Assembly: GCF_000428065.1 (NCBI RefSeq)
Contig: NZ_KE386621.1
Span: 70,730 to 134,729 of the forward strand
DNA: 64,000 bases
Source of the DNA: Shimazuella kribbensis DSM 45090
GTDB taxonomy: Bacteria > Bacillota > Bacilli > Thermoactinomycetales > Thermoactinomycetaceae
Reading direction: 5' to 3'
Of the stretch, positions 41,545 through 51,462 are shown one piece after another. A model generated the notes under the pieces. The model searched no databases, had not been told where the DNA came from, and saw nothing but the letters and a program-made list of their open reading frames with translations. Position 1 is the stretch's first letter; each line of letters starts with the position of its first letter. The translations under genes and the position numbers were made by a program.

Positions 41545-43136
41545 TGCTCTCACCCATCCAACATTCAGCCCGCTCTTTTATGGATCTTCTCAAGCAATAT
41601 CAAATCTATTTTGCTGATGATATTGCAAGAGAGTTTCTAAGAGTTCATCTAACCAAATCAATACTAGAAAATAACATGCTTTCCATTGATGTAGATACAG
41701 TCTTTTCAACCATGCAATCATTAAACTTGGATACATTTTCAGGGGATAAAGAGATGTTTTGGGAGTGTTTTCAAGCAGGACAGCAGTTGGATTTTTATGA
41801 GACATTGCTGGAAGTGTACAGCCAAGATCGAACAGGAATTGTGATCGTACCAGAACAGGTGACAGAAGCATTTTCGGAACGAATTAGTACGATTCAACCT
41901 CATAGAATCTTGATCCCAGAGGCTCATAAGTTTCTGCGTGGACTGTTTGAGATGGTGCATCAGTATCTCTATTGTGAGTTTGTCCTTCTAGCAGAAAATT
42001 ACCTCCACCAGCAATGGTTACATTTTTTGTTTCGTGATTGTGATCATGTAGAAGTACAAGTGGCTAGTTTATATAGTGTTTTGGAAATGGAATCATTTGA
42101 TTATATTTTAGCTTTTCCTGCATTTGGTCGAAAAAGCGATGTAGAGTCAGAGCGATTTATCACACGTGAATCAGAAGGAGTTGCCGTCGAAAATTTATTG
42201 CAGCTGCTCGATAATCACGGAGAGTTAGATATTATCCTGCCAGCGAGATTCACCTTTTCAGGAGGATCTTTTGCACGATTGCGAAAAGAAATTTCCCAGC
42301 ACTATGGTGTAGTCAGCATATACTCACTACCGAGCGGTACTCTTCGCCCCTACACGATGATGAAAACGTATGGACTGCGCATCCAATGTGATCCGGTTGA
42401 GGAAGTAAAAATAGGGGAATTTCGCTCTTTTCAAGGTCGTTTTCAATCCGTTGATCGTGTTTCCGTATTAACAGAAAATTTCGCCAAGCGGGAAGACTGG
42501 CGGATCGAGCTGATCTTGAAAGAGGCAGAACAAAACAAAGGAATTAGAGAGAGCGAAAGTCAGCTAGCCCAAATACGTCTTCGTGATCAAGCTACTTTGT
42601 TTCGAGGGAAATCAATCATGAAATCGCATATCCAGCCTACTGGTGAGATCGAGGTGCTCAATATTTCCAATCTGGAAGATGGAGAGATTCGTTGGGATAA
42701 CTTAGATCGCATTCAAGAAGATTTTATCAAAGTACAGCGCTATGCACTCAGACCGTACGATTTGGTGCTTACTTGTCGAGGGACAGTCAACAAAGTTGCC
42801 GTTGTTCAGGCAGTGTCCTCACAAGTTATCGCATCAGCAAATATAATCGTTGTGCGGTTTACGGATGATCCCAAATGGTGGAGTCATTACGTGAAAATTT
42901 TCCTGGAGACACCAGCTGGATTACACATGCTCCAATCTTTTCAACGCGGGACGACGGTGATGAATATCAATCCTACGGATCTGGCTGAAATGCAAATTCC
43001 TGTGCTGCCAAAAGATGAAATGGAGCATTTGGTGGAGAAATATATACAAGAGCAACAGATTTATCGTTCATCCATCCTCCGTGCAAAAGCGAGATGGGAT
43101 GAACAAAAACAAGCAATCTATCAAAAATGGCAGTGA
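41544..43136 (+). CDS. Degenerate N6-adenine methylase fused to an HsdS-like TRD
   Basis: The 530-aa protein resembles an HsdM-type fold in its first 330 residues, but both signature motifs are lost: the NPPF block is replaced by FPAFG at about 191-195, and the DPxxGSGG block by a RILIPEAHKFLRG segment. From residue 353 it becomes a type I specificity TRD (FRGKSIMKSHIQPTGEIEVL, then YDLVLTCRGTVNKVAVVQ) with a helical tail. It should bind DNA but not methylate it. It leads the operon, 23 nt before HsdM, with GGAGGGGAG before ATG. Confidence 0.7.
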   Translation: MLSPIQHSARSFMDLLKQYQIYFADDIAREFLRVHLTKSILENNMLSIDVDTVFSTMQSLNLDTFSGDKEMFWECFQAGQQLDFYETLLEVYSQDRTGIVIVPEQVTEAFSERISTIQPHRILIPEAHKFLRGLFEMVHQYLYCEFVLLAENYLHQQWLHFLFRDCDHVEVQVASLYSVLEMESFDYILAFPAFGRKSDVESERFITRESEGVAVENLLQLLDNHGELDIILPARFTFSGGSFARLRKEISQHYGVVSIYSLPSGTLRPYTMMKTYGLRIQCDPVEEVKIGEFRSFQGRFQSVDRVSVLTENFAKREDWRIELILKEAEQNKGIRESESQLAQIRLRDQATLFRGKSIMKSHIQPTGEIEVLNISNLEDGEIRWDNLDRIQEDFIKVQRYALRPYDLVLTCRGTVNKVAVVQAVSSQVIASANIIVVRFTDDPKWWSHYVKIFLETPAGLHMLQSFQRGTTVMNINPTDLAEMQIPVLPKDEMEHLVEKYIQEQQIYRSSILRAKARWDEQKQAIYQKWQ

Positions 43137-43158
43137 CAGATAAGAGGGAGAGAAACAA

Positions 43159-44691
43159 GTGGCAGTTTCCAATAGCAACAAAAGTGCAGAGCTCGGTTTT
43201 GAACATAAGTTATGGAACATGGCGGATCGACTCCGTAATAACATGGATGCAGCAGAATATAAGCATGTTGTACTGGGACTATTATTTTTAAAGTACATTT
43301 CCGATAAATTTGAATGGAAGTACAAAGAATTAAAAGAAGATGAGTGGGCGGATGAAGAAGATCCAGATGAGTATTTGGCGAGTAATGTTTTCTGGGTTCC
43401 TCAAGAAGCCCGCTGGTCTTACATCAAAGAAAATGCCAAAAACCCAAAGATTGGTGTATTCATTGACGATGCTTTTGTCGCCATTGAAAAAGAAAACAAA
43501 TCGTTAAAAGGTGTACTTCCCAAAAACTACGCTCGTCCTGACTTGGATAAGACCAAATTAGGAGAAATCATTGATGCTTTTTCCTTCACCATCGTCGATG
43601 GGGAAACCGATATTTTAGGTCGCGTGTATGAGTATTTTCTCAACAATTTTGCCAGTGCCGAAGGAAAAAATGGTGGTCAGTTCTATACTCCGCGTACCAT
43701 AGTAGAGCTATTGGTAGAGTTGATCGAACCGTTCAAAGGGCGGATCTACGATCCTTGCTGTGGATCAGGCGGGATGTTTGTGCAAAGCTCTGAGTTTGTG
43801 ACTTCTCATCGTGGTCGACTGGATAATATCTCCGTTTATGGTCAAGAATCCAATCCGACGACGTGGCGCTTGTGCAAAATGAACCTTGCCATCCGTGGGA
43901 TCGATAACAACTTAGGAGAAGCAAATGCGGATACCTTTGCCAAAGACCTCCATCCGATGCTCCGTGCTGATTATATTTTAGCCAATCCACCGTTTAATGT
44001 GAGCGAGTGGGGAGGAGAAAACCTCAAAGAAGATGTGCGCTGGCGTTATGGTACGCCGCCAGCAGGCAATGCCAACTACGCATGGATTCAACACATGGTA
44101 TCCAAACTTGCACCAAGTGGTACAGCAGCGTTTGTCCTTGCCAACGGTTCGATGTCAACCAATACTTCTTCTGAAGGAGAGATTCGCAAAAACTTGATCG
44201 AAGAAGACCGTGTAGAAGCGATTATTACCCTTCCCGGACAATTATTCTACTCCACCCAGATCCCTGTATGCGTATGGATCATGACCAAAAACAAAGCAGC
44301 CCAAGGACAGCGTGATCGCAAAGGAGAAATCCTGTTTATCGATGCTCGTAAGCTGGGAACGATGATCGATCGCACCAGAAAAGAATTGACCAAAGAAGAC
44401 ATCCAAAAACTTGCATCTACTTTTCATGCATGGCGTAGACAGACAGAAGAAGGCAAGTATGAAGATATCAAAGGGTTCTGTAAGTCTGCGAAGTTGGAAG
44501 AAGTCAGAGAACATGAGTATATCCTTACACCGGGACGTTATGTAGGGATTGAGGATATAGAAGACGATAGCGAGCCATTTGAGGAGAAGATGACACGATT
44601 GACTGGTGAACTCGGGGAGTTGTTTGGGAAGTCGCGGGAGTTGGAAGAGGAAATCAGGAAGAGTTTGCGGGGGATTGGGTATGAGTTTTGA
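43159..44691 (+). CDS. hsdM: Type I restriction-modification methylase subunit HsdM
   Basis: The 510-aa protein has an N-terminal HsdM helical domain ([20 protein letters not shown]) and an N6-methylase core with motif I DPCCGSGG (from D198) and motif IV NPPF (N276). It makes the M subunit of the M2S methylase and the R2M2S restriction complex. GTG start follows GAGGGAGAGAAACAA. The stop overlaps the hsdS start (ATGAGTTTTGA), so the genes are coupled. Confidence 0.95.
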   Translation: MAVSNSNKSAELGFEHKLWNMADRLRNNMDAAEYKHVVLGLLFLKYISDKFEWKYKELKEDEWADEEDPDEYLASNVFWVPQEARWSYIKENAKNPKIGVFIDDAFVAIEKENKSLKGVLPKNYARPDLDKTKLGEIIDAFSFTIVDGETDILGRVYEYFLNNFASAEGKNGGQFYTPRTIVELLVELIEPFKGRIYDPCCGSGGMFVQSSEFVTSHRGRLDNISVYGQESNPTTWRLCKMNLAIRGIDNNLGEANADTFAKDLHPMLRADYILANPPFNVSEWGGENLKEDVRWRYGTPPAGNANYAWIQHMVSKLAPSGTAAFVLANGSMSTNTSSEGEIRKNLIEEDRVEAIITLPGQLFYSTQIPVCVWIMTKNKAAQGQRDRKGEILFIDARKLGTMIDRTRKELTKEDIQKLASTFHAWRRQTEEGKYEDIKGFCKSAKLEEVREHEYILTPGRYVGIEDIEDDSEPFEEKMTRLTGELGELFGKSRELEEEIRKSLRGIGYEF

Positions 44692-45856
44692 GGAGTGGAA
44701 GGAAGTTAGGTTAGGGGATGTGGTGACTCTTAAAAGAGGCTATGATTTACCTAAGAAGGATCGAAAAATTGGAGAGTATCCGATTATCGCATCTAATGGT
44801 GTTACTGATTTTCATGAATCATTCAAAGTAAAAGGACCTGGTGTTACTACTGGGCGAAGCGGTACATTGGGAGAGGTTTACTATCAAGAAGGAGATTTTT
44901 GGCCGTTAAATACTACGTTATATGCTTATGATTTTCATGATAATGATAGGAGATTTATATATTATCTTCTAAAGACGCTAAATTTAAGTAATTATAATGC
45001 AGGTTCTAGTGTCCCTACGTTAAATAGAAATCACATTCATTCTTTAACATTGAAGATACCACAGGTCAGAGAACAACAAAAAATTTCAGAAATACTATTC
45101 CGATTAGAAAAAAAAGTCGATCTCAACAACCAAATCAACCAAAAACTCGAAGAAATGGCACAAGCAATCTTCCGCTCATGGTTTATCGACTTTGAACCAT
45201 TCCAAGAGGCTGAGTTTGTGGATAGTGAGTTGGGGAGGATTCCCAAAGGATGGGAAGTTGGAAAATTATCAGATTTCGTCCAGCTCAACCCAAGGGAAAT
45301 TTTAAGAAAAAAGACAATAGCTACTTATATAGATATGGCCAGTTTACCGACCTCTTCCGCTAGAATAAACAATATTAATCTAAGAGGATTTAATTCTGGT
45401 ACTAAATTTAGACAGGGAGATGTATTGTTTGCTCGTATAACACCATGTCTTGAAAATGGGAAAACAGCAATTGTCGATTTTCTAGATTCAGATGAAGTTG
45501 GTTGGGGTTCAACCGAATTTATTGTAATGCGTGGGACAGAAACAGATATGATGGAATTTCTTTATTTTCTTGTTAGGGGTAAGAATTTTAGATCCTTTGC
45601 AATGAAAAATATGACAGGAACTTCAGGAAGACAAAGGGTTTCAGCGGATTCACTCGGGAATTATAGCTTAGCGATTCCACCTATTAATAAAATAAAAGAC
45701 TATATCGAATTAGTTAGACCATTTTTTCTGAAAATGAAAGAAAATGACAAACAATCCCAAACCCTCGCCAATCTCCGTGACACACTCCTCCCTAAACTCA
45801 TGTCTGGAGAACTCCGCATACCATCCGAGCCGATCGAAGGGGGAGTTACCGTATGA
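44681..45856 (+). CDS. hsdS: Type I specificity subunit HsdS
   Basis: Two target-recognition domains are separated by the conserved [18 protein letters not shown] and [16 protein letters not shown] segments. TRD1 (about 1-170, with [20 protein letters not shown]) and TRD2 (about 195-380, with [20 protein letters not shown]) define the bipartite site. ATG 44681 lies inside the end of hsdM. The 391-aa size is typical. The stop overlaps the hsdR start (ATGAG). Confidence 0.93.
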   Translation: MSFEEWKEVRLGDVVTLKRGYDLPKKDRKIGEYPIIASNGVTDFHESFKVKGPGVTTGRSGTLGEVYYQEGDFWPLNTTLYAYDFHDNDRRFIYYLLKTLNLSNYNAGSSVPTLNRNHIHSLTLKIPQVREQQKISEILFRLEKKVDLNNQINQKLEEMAQAIFRSWFIDFEPFQEAEFVDSELGRIPKGWEVGKLSDFVQLNPREILRKKTIATYIDMASLPTSSARINNINLRGFNSGTKFRQGDVLFARITPCLENGKTAIVDFLDSDEVGWGSTEFIVMRGTETDMMEFLYFLVRGKNFRSFAMKNMTGTSGRQRVSADSLGNYSLAIPPINKIKDYIELVRPFFLKMKENDKQSQTLANLRDTLLPKLMSGELRIPSEPIEGGVTV

Positions 45857-48800
45857 GTACTGGAGCATACCTCGAGCAAGATCTGGAACAAGCAGTGCTC
45901 GAGTATTTTCAAGAACTGGGCTATGATGTGGTACATGGTCCAGATCTTTCTCCAGGGGGAGATTATCCCGAGCGGGATGCTTATTCAGAGGTCATCTTGC
46001 AAGAAAGGCTTCGTGATGCGATGTTTCGGATTAATCCCCATTTGCCGATGGAAGCAGTGGAGGAAGCGGTTCGCCGGGTGATGTTGTCGGATAAAGTGGG
46101 ATTGTTAGCAAACAATCAGGCTTTTCATGAACTGTTGACGACCGGAATTCCCGTATCGGTCCGACTTCCGGATGGGAGTTTTAAAACCGAGATGGCCTTC
46201 GCAATTGATTTTCAGCGAATGGAGCACAACGACTGGTTGGTGGTTGATCAGTTTACGGTGATCGAAAATAGAGCAGAAAAACGTCCCGATGTGGTTGTAT
46301 TTGTAAACGGTATCCCCCTTGTCGTTATTGAACTCAAGAACATAGGCAACGAAGAAACCGATATTACCCAAGCATTTCAACAGATCAAAACATACCAGAA
46401 CAAAATTCCTACTCTGTTTCAAACCAATGCATTTTCCGTGATCAGCGATGGCGTAAATGCGAGAGTGGGTACTTTAACAGCTGACGAAGATCGGTATATG
46501 ATGTGGCGAACGATGGATGGAGAAGAAGTAGCTGCACAAGATATTCCCCAGATTGAAGTATTGCTGAAAGGAATTTTCCGAAAAGAAATATTCCTTGATG
46601 TAATCAAACATTTCTTACTCTTCCAAAGCGATGGGAGTAATACTTGGAAGATCTTTGCTGGTTATCATCAATACCATGCAACACGCAAGGCACTGGCAAG
46701 TACGCTCCGAGCAACAGACGAGGGTGGGGACAAAAAAATTGGTGTTGTCTGGCACACTCAAGGTTCGGGAAAAAGTTTGTCGATGGTGTTTTATGCGGGA
46801 AAAGTAGTACAGGAGCTGAACAATCCCACAATTTTGGTATTGACGGACCGCAACGATTTGGATGAGCAATTATTCCAAACTTTTAGCAGCTCTCATCAAC
46901 TGTTGCGACAAACACCTGTACAGGCAAAAAGCAGGGCTCATTTGCGTGAGTTACTCCAAGTAGAAGCTGGAGGTATTGTATTCTCTACGATTCAAAAGTT
47001 TTTGCTGGACAAAGAAGAAGAGCAGATGCCTATTTTAACGAATCGGCGAAATGTTGTGGTGATCGCAGATGAAGCACATCGCAGTCAGTATGGTATAGAG
47101 GCAAAGGTGAAAAAGACCGGTGAGATCACCTATGGTTTTGCCAAGTATATGAACGATGCCCTGCCCAACGCTTCTTTTATTGGATTTACAGGAACGCCAG
47201 TGGAACTGACTGATCGTAACACACCAGCAGTTTTTGGAGACTATATCGATGTGTATGATATGACACGTGCGGTGGAAGACGGAACAACAGTGAAAATCTT
47301 CTACGAGAGCAGACTTGCCAAACTAGAGATGTCCAAAGAAATGCGGTCGAAGATTGACCGAGAAGTAGAAAATATCTCATCTGAACAAGAATTTGACACA
47401 CAAGAAAAAATGAAATCCAAGTGGTCGCAATTGGAAGCATTAGTCGGAGCGGAAGATAGGTTGCAATCGGTAGCCAAAGATTTGGTCAAACATTTTGAAG
47501 ACCGACGCCAGTCGATCTTTGGCAAAGGCATGATCGTAACGATGTCCCGTCGTATTGCCGCCGATTTATATGATGCGATCATCGCCCTACGCGCGGATTG
47601 GCATTCCGATTCGCTCGCCGAGGGTAAGATCAAAGTCGTGTATACCAACGGTAACTCGTCAGATCCCCTTTCCATGCAAAAACATCACACGACGAAACAA
47701 CAACGGGAAAAGCTGGCAGCTCGAATGAGAGATCCCGAAGATGAACTGCAATTGGTGATCGTCGTTGATATGTGGCTGACAGGGTTTGATGTCCCTTGTA
47801 TGCATTCGATCTACATCGATAAACCGATGAAAGGTCATAACTTGATGCAAGCGATTGCAAGAGTAAATCGTGTGTTTCAAGACAAACCAGGTGGTTTGGT
47901 TGTCGATTATATTGGGATATCTGATTCCTTAAAACATGCATTAAAACAATATGCAGATAGAGATCGTCAAAATACTGGTGTGGATACGAGACAAGCATTT
48001 GAAGTGATGTTGGAGAAATACGATTTGCTCACTCATTTGTTACATGGACATGACTACACTTTGTTCTTCGAAGGAACTGCTCGTCAGAGATTGCAGCAGA
48101 TCACTATCACCATGGATTATGTGCTTGGTTTGGGTGAAGAAAAGAAAAAGAAATTTATTCAACTTGCTTATGAAGTGGGAGCAGCTTTTACATTGTGTGG
48201 AACATTGGATGAAGCCAAAACCTACAACGAAGAAATCAGTTTCTTTAAGACAGTACGAGCAAGTTTGATGAAAATGATTGCTGATCCCAAAACAAAGAAA
48301 ACATCCGGCCAGATGGATGCTCAAATGCGCCAGTTGGTATCCAAATCGATTATATCTGATGATGTTGTAGATGTATTTGATGCAGCAGGGCTGAGTAAAC
48401 CAAACATCGGTCTGTTGTCGGAAGATTTTATGGAAGAAGTCAAAGCATTGGAACAGAAAAATCTTGCAGTGGAACTATTAAAGCGTTTACTCAAAAGCGA
48501 GGTGCGCAGTTTCGGCAAACGAAACTTGGTCAAGTCCAAAAAATTCTCGGAGATGCTGGATCAAGCGATCTTGAAATATCAGAATCGTTCTGTAGATACT
48601 TCTATCGTCGTCCAAGAGTTGGTCAACATCGCCAAAGACATCAATAAGGCGAAAAAAGAGGGCAAACCTACTGATTTGAATTCCGATGAGGAAGCTTTCT
48701 ATGATGCGCTGTCGGATAACGAATCAGCCAAAGAAATACTAGGTGAAGTAGTATTGAAACAGATTGCACGAGATTTAACAAAGATGATTCGCAACAACCT

Positions 48801-48972
48801 TACAGTAGATTGGAATTTACGAGAGTCGGTGCGTGCCCGCTTACGAGTTGAAGTCAAGCGACTACTCAAAAAATATGGCTATCCACCTGATCAACAAAAG
48901 ATGGCGACGGATATGGTACTTCAACAAACGGAACTCACTTGTCAATCAGATTTTGATGAAGAAGATGAATAA
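45853..48972 (+). CDS. hsdR: Type I restriction endonuclease subunit HsdR
   Basis: This 1039-aa motor-nuclease has the N-terminal PD-(D/E)XK domain (VVIELKN, E160 and K162), Walker A GSGKS at 304-308, DEAH at 406-409, and the helicase end motifs ADRDRQN region with QAIARVNRVFQDKPGG. The C-terminal helical domain ends with an acidic tail. It translocates DNA and cuts at a distance. Its start overlaps the hsdS stop, and the UvrD-like gene follows after 42 nt. Confidence 0.94.
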   Translation: MSTGAYLEQDLEQAVLEYFQELGYDVVHGPDLSPGGDYPERDAYSEVILQERLRDAMFRINPHLPMEAVEEAVRRVMLSDKVGLLANNQAFHELLTTGIPVSVRLPDGSFKTEMAFAIDFQRMEHNDWLVVDQFTVIENRAEKRPDVVVFVNGIPLVVIELKNIGNEETDITQAFQQIKTYQNKIPTLFQTNAFSVISDGVNARVGTLTADEDRYMMWRTMDGEEVAAQDIPQIEVLLKGIFRKEIFLDVIKHFLLFQSDGSNTWKIFAGYHQYHATRKALASTLRATDEGGDKKIGVVWHTQGSGKSLSMVFYAGKVVQELNNPTILVLTDRNDLDEQLFQTFSSSHQLLRQTPVQAKSRAHLRELLQVEAGGIVFSTIQKFLLDKEEEQMPILTNRRNVVVIADEAHRSQYGIEAKVKKTGEITYGFAKYMNDALPNASFIGFTGTPVELTDRNTPAVFGDYIDVYDMTRAVEDGTTVKIFYESRLAKLEMSKEMRSKIDREVENISSEQEFDTQEKMKSKWSQLEALVGAEDRLQSVAKDLVKHFEDRRQSIFGKGMIVTMSRRIAADLYDAIIALRADWHSDSLAEGKIKVVYTNGNSSDPLSMQKHHTTKQQREKLAARMRDPEDELQLVIVVDMWLTGFDVPCMHSIYIDKPMKGHNLMQAIARVNRVFQDKPGGLVVDYIGISDSLKHALKQYADRDRQNTGVDTRQAFEVMLEKYDLLTHLLHGHDYTLFFEGTARQRLQQITITMDYVLGLGEEKKKKFIQLAYEVGAAFTLCGTLDEAKTYNEEISFFKTVRASLMKMIADPKTKKTSGQMDAQMRQLVSKSIISDDVVDVFDAAGLSKPNIGLLSEDFMEEVKALEQKNLAVELLKRLLKSEVRSFGKRNLVKSKKFSEMLDQAILKYQNRSVDTSIVVQELVNIAKDINKAKKEGKPTDLNSDEEAFYDALSDNESAKEILGEVVLKQIARDLTKMIRNNLTVDWNLRESVRARLRVEVKRLLKKYGYPPDQQKMATDMVLQQTELTCQSDFDEEDE

Positions 48973-49014
48973 TCTTCTTCACTTCTCATGGAGTAAAAGG
49001 AGTGATGATCACCT

Positions 49015-51462
49015 ATGCAAAAACCGTTGTATTCCGTGCTCCTATATTGTTTTGACTTTACTACGGATATCAAAAGTAAAATAGAAAATTGGATAAAAGA
49101 CGGCATCAAGGTATATCTTTTTACAGCAGATGCACTGGATGATATCGAGGCAAACCAAGATTGGATTGCATGGAGAAAAGCGTATTTTCTCCAATGGTTT
49201 GCTGTCCCTTATCGAGCTGAATATGTGGATCGTACACATTTCTTTTTGGATGGTAAAATCGATGATGAGGACTTGTACCATTTCTTGATTTCTGAAGCAG
49301 AAGATCAAGGGTTTTATTCTTTTAACCTCGAGCAGTATCAGGTGGAGCATGCAAGCGTTGATGATCATCTATTTGTTATGGCTGGCGCAGGTACAGGAAA
49401 AACAACTGTTATGGTTCAACGTTTGCTGTTTTTAAAACATACCCTTACTGATTTTTCTTTTGATTCCGTAGCTATGATTACATTTACCAATGAAGCAGCA
49501 TCTCTCATGCGAATCCGCTTGCAAAAGAGGCTCAGAGAATACTATCAACTAACCAGCAAACGTGTTTATCTCCATTGGTTAAGAGAGATGACAGATATAC
49601 AAATCTCTACGTTTCACTCTTTTGCGAAAAAGTTATTTGAACGAGAAGGTCGCGAACTTCATTTTCCCTCCCATATTCAAATCCGAAATTATATTGAGAA
49701 ACGAAGAAGGTTAATCGGTGAATGGATCGATCGATTTGCCATGAAAGAAGAGGGAATCTTCGAATCTTTTGAAAGAGTACCACATTATTTGTTAGTACGT
49801 TCGATTGAGACGGTTATTCAAGAGGTGGAAAACAACTCCCTGCATGACTCGATGTTTTCCATAGTGGATTTTGGCGTGGATGAGAAGCATTTCCATAAAC
49901 TTCTTCAATTTGTTGTCGTGAACAGCATGCAAGAATTGGCAGCGTATAAACAGGAGCGGGGAGAATGGGAAGTGAATGATCTCATTCGCAATTTATACGA
50001 AATGCAGACTGCTCATTTTCGTTTAAAAAAACAATACCACACGATTTTCGTTGATGAATTTCAAGATACGGATTATATGCAGGTTCAATTTCTGCAATGG
50101 TTAGAACAAACCAATCATTGCCGTTTGTTTATCGTGGGGGATATCAAACAAAGTATTTACCGGTTTCGAGGGGCTGACTATACCGCTTTTGAGCAGCTCA
50201 AAAGTGCATTGTCTACTGAGTCTATCAAGGAGATATACTTGACTAAAAATTATCGCAGTACGAGTAAGTTGCTGCATGATATGGAGCCGTTTTTTGAGTT
50301 TTGGGGAGAACAGATGCCTGCTTTCCCATACAACAAAAAAGATGCCCTTACTCCGATGACGAAGAGGGAAACAGGTGGTATTCAGTATCTGAACGAATTA
50401 AATTTGAGGCAAAACCTGCGAAAGCTGGAAGGAAAGGATACAGCCATTCTGGTTCGGTCCAATCGAGATGTGGAATCGATCGTGGATCAGTGTGAAGAAT
50501 GGGGGATTGCTTGTATTGGTCAGACAAAAGGACAATTTTTTCGATCTCGACCAGTTCGTGAGTTTTATCAGTTGATTCGGTTTCTTTTATTTCCACGCTC
50601 TGCATCCACTTGTTATGCTTTGCAGCATTCTTCCTACGGAGATCAGACACTTTTGCCAATAGAGTTGATGGATCAGTTTTCAGAAGAAAAAGATGCATTT
50701 TGGAGAAATTGGGAGAAACAACCGGATTTTGCTTATTGGCAAAGCTGCTTGCAACAAATGAGGAGAATGCCAATAATTCCTCTACTTGAAAAGATAGTGA
50801 AAGAACGTCATCCTGCCAAATGTTTTGGTAATCGATATTGGCAACGTTTTGTTCATGATCAAGAGCAGGATGAAGAGAAATTCCATGCTTGGTGTGAACA
50901 GCGTATGTATCGATATCAAAGCGGATTGGAGCAATTGTTGCTCTTACTAAAAGGGAAATTTTCCGATTCCATGGCTACGCTTTTTCGTTTGGAACAGTAT
51001 TTACGGATATGCATGACAACAAATGTAACAGAAAATGATTTACCTGTACCAGAAATCGAACAGAGTGATAGCAATGCCATTCAGTGTATGACCGTGCACA
51101 AGGCGAAAGGGCAAGAGTTTGATCATGTGGTTATACCAAATATGGATGCTTCTTTTTATGTACATGCCAGACCCCATGTGTTTTTGAATACTACCGAAAC
51201 ACCACAGAAAATCGCCTATAAACTGAGATTGGATCAGATCCGCATTTTCAATAATCATTTTGAAACGTACCGCAAAGCAGAGCAAGAAGAGCTTCGTGCA
51301 GAGGAAACGAGATTGCTATATGTTGCGATGACTCGTGCTCGAAAAAGTTTGTTGTTGGCAAATCCACTGAGATGTTTGAATGATAAACCAAACAATTGGG
51401 CGGAATTGATCGGATGGAGGGGGTTATCGCATGTTTCAAGTGGAGACATATCAAAATCCTAA
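49015..51462 (+). CDS. UvrD/AddA-like superfamily 1 helicase with extra N-terminal domain
   Basis: The 815-aa protein has an atypical 120-residue N-terminal domain before Walker A AGAGTGKTT (123-130), and then VDEFQDTDYMQVQFLQWL (Walker B D347 E348), GDIKQSIYRFRGADY, the KNYRS arginine motif, TVHKAKGQEFDHVVIP and AMTRARKSLLLA. The AddA-type C-terminal nuclease is absent. It follows HsdR by 42 nt and overlaps the Fe-S protein by 32 nt. It probably unwinds DNA ends or restriction products. Confidence 0.88.
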   Translation: MQKPLYSVLLYCFDFTTDIKSKIENWIKDGIKVYLFTADALDDIEANQDWIAWRKAYFLQWFAVPYRAEYVDRTHFFLDGKIDDEDLYHFLISEAEDQGFYSFNLEQYQVEHASVDDHLFVMAGAGTGKTTVMVQRLLFLKHTLTDFSFDSVAMITFTNEAASLMRIRLQKRLREYYQLTSKRVYLHWLREMTDIQISTFHSFAKKLFEREGRELHFPSHIQIRNYIEKRRRLIGEWIDRFAMKEEGIFESFERVPHYLLVRSIETVIQEVENNSLHDSMFSIVDFGVDEKHFHKLLQFVVVNSMQELAAYKQERGEWEVNDLIRNLYEMQTAHFRLKKQYHTIFVDEFQDTDYMQVQFLQWLEQTNHCRLFIVGDIKQSIYRFRGADYTAFEQLKSALSTESIKEIYLTKNYRSTSKLLHDMEPFFEFWGEQMPAFPYNKKDALTPMTKRETGGIQYLNELNLRQNLRKLEGKDTAILVRSNRDVESIVDQCEEWGIACIGQTKGQFFRSRPVREFYQLIRFLLFPRSASTCYALQHSSYGDQTLLPIELMDQFSEEKDAFWRNWEKQPDFAYWQSCLQQMRRMPIIPLLEKIVKERHPAKCFGNRYWQRFVHDQEQDEEKFHAWCEQRMYRYQSGLEQLLLLLKGKFSDSMATLFRLEQYLRICMTTNVTENDLPVPEIEQSDSNAIQCMTVHKAKGQEFDHVVIPNMDASFYVHARPHVFLNTTETPQKIAYKLRLDQIRIFNNHFETYRKAEQEELRAEETRLLYVAMTRARKSLLLANPLRCLNDKPNNWAELIGWRGLSHVSSGDISKS

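Noticed and set aside
45700-45936. Opposite-strand frames over hsdS and hsdR
   Set aside because: They are shadows of well-supported genes in another frame, with no start signals.
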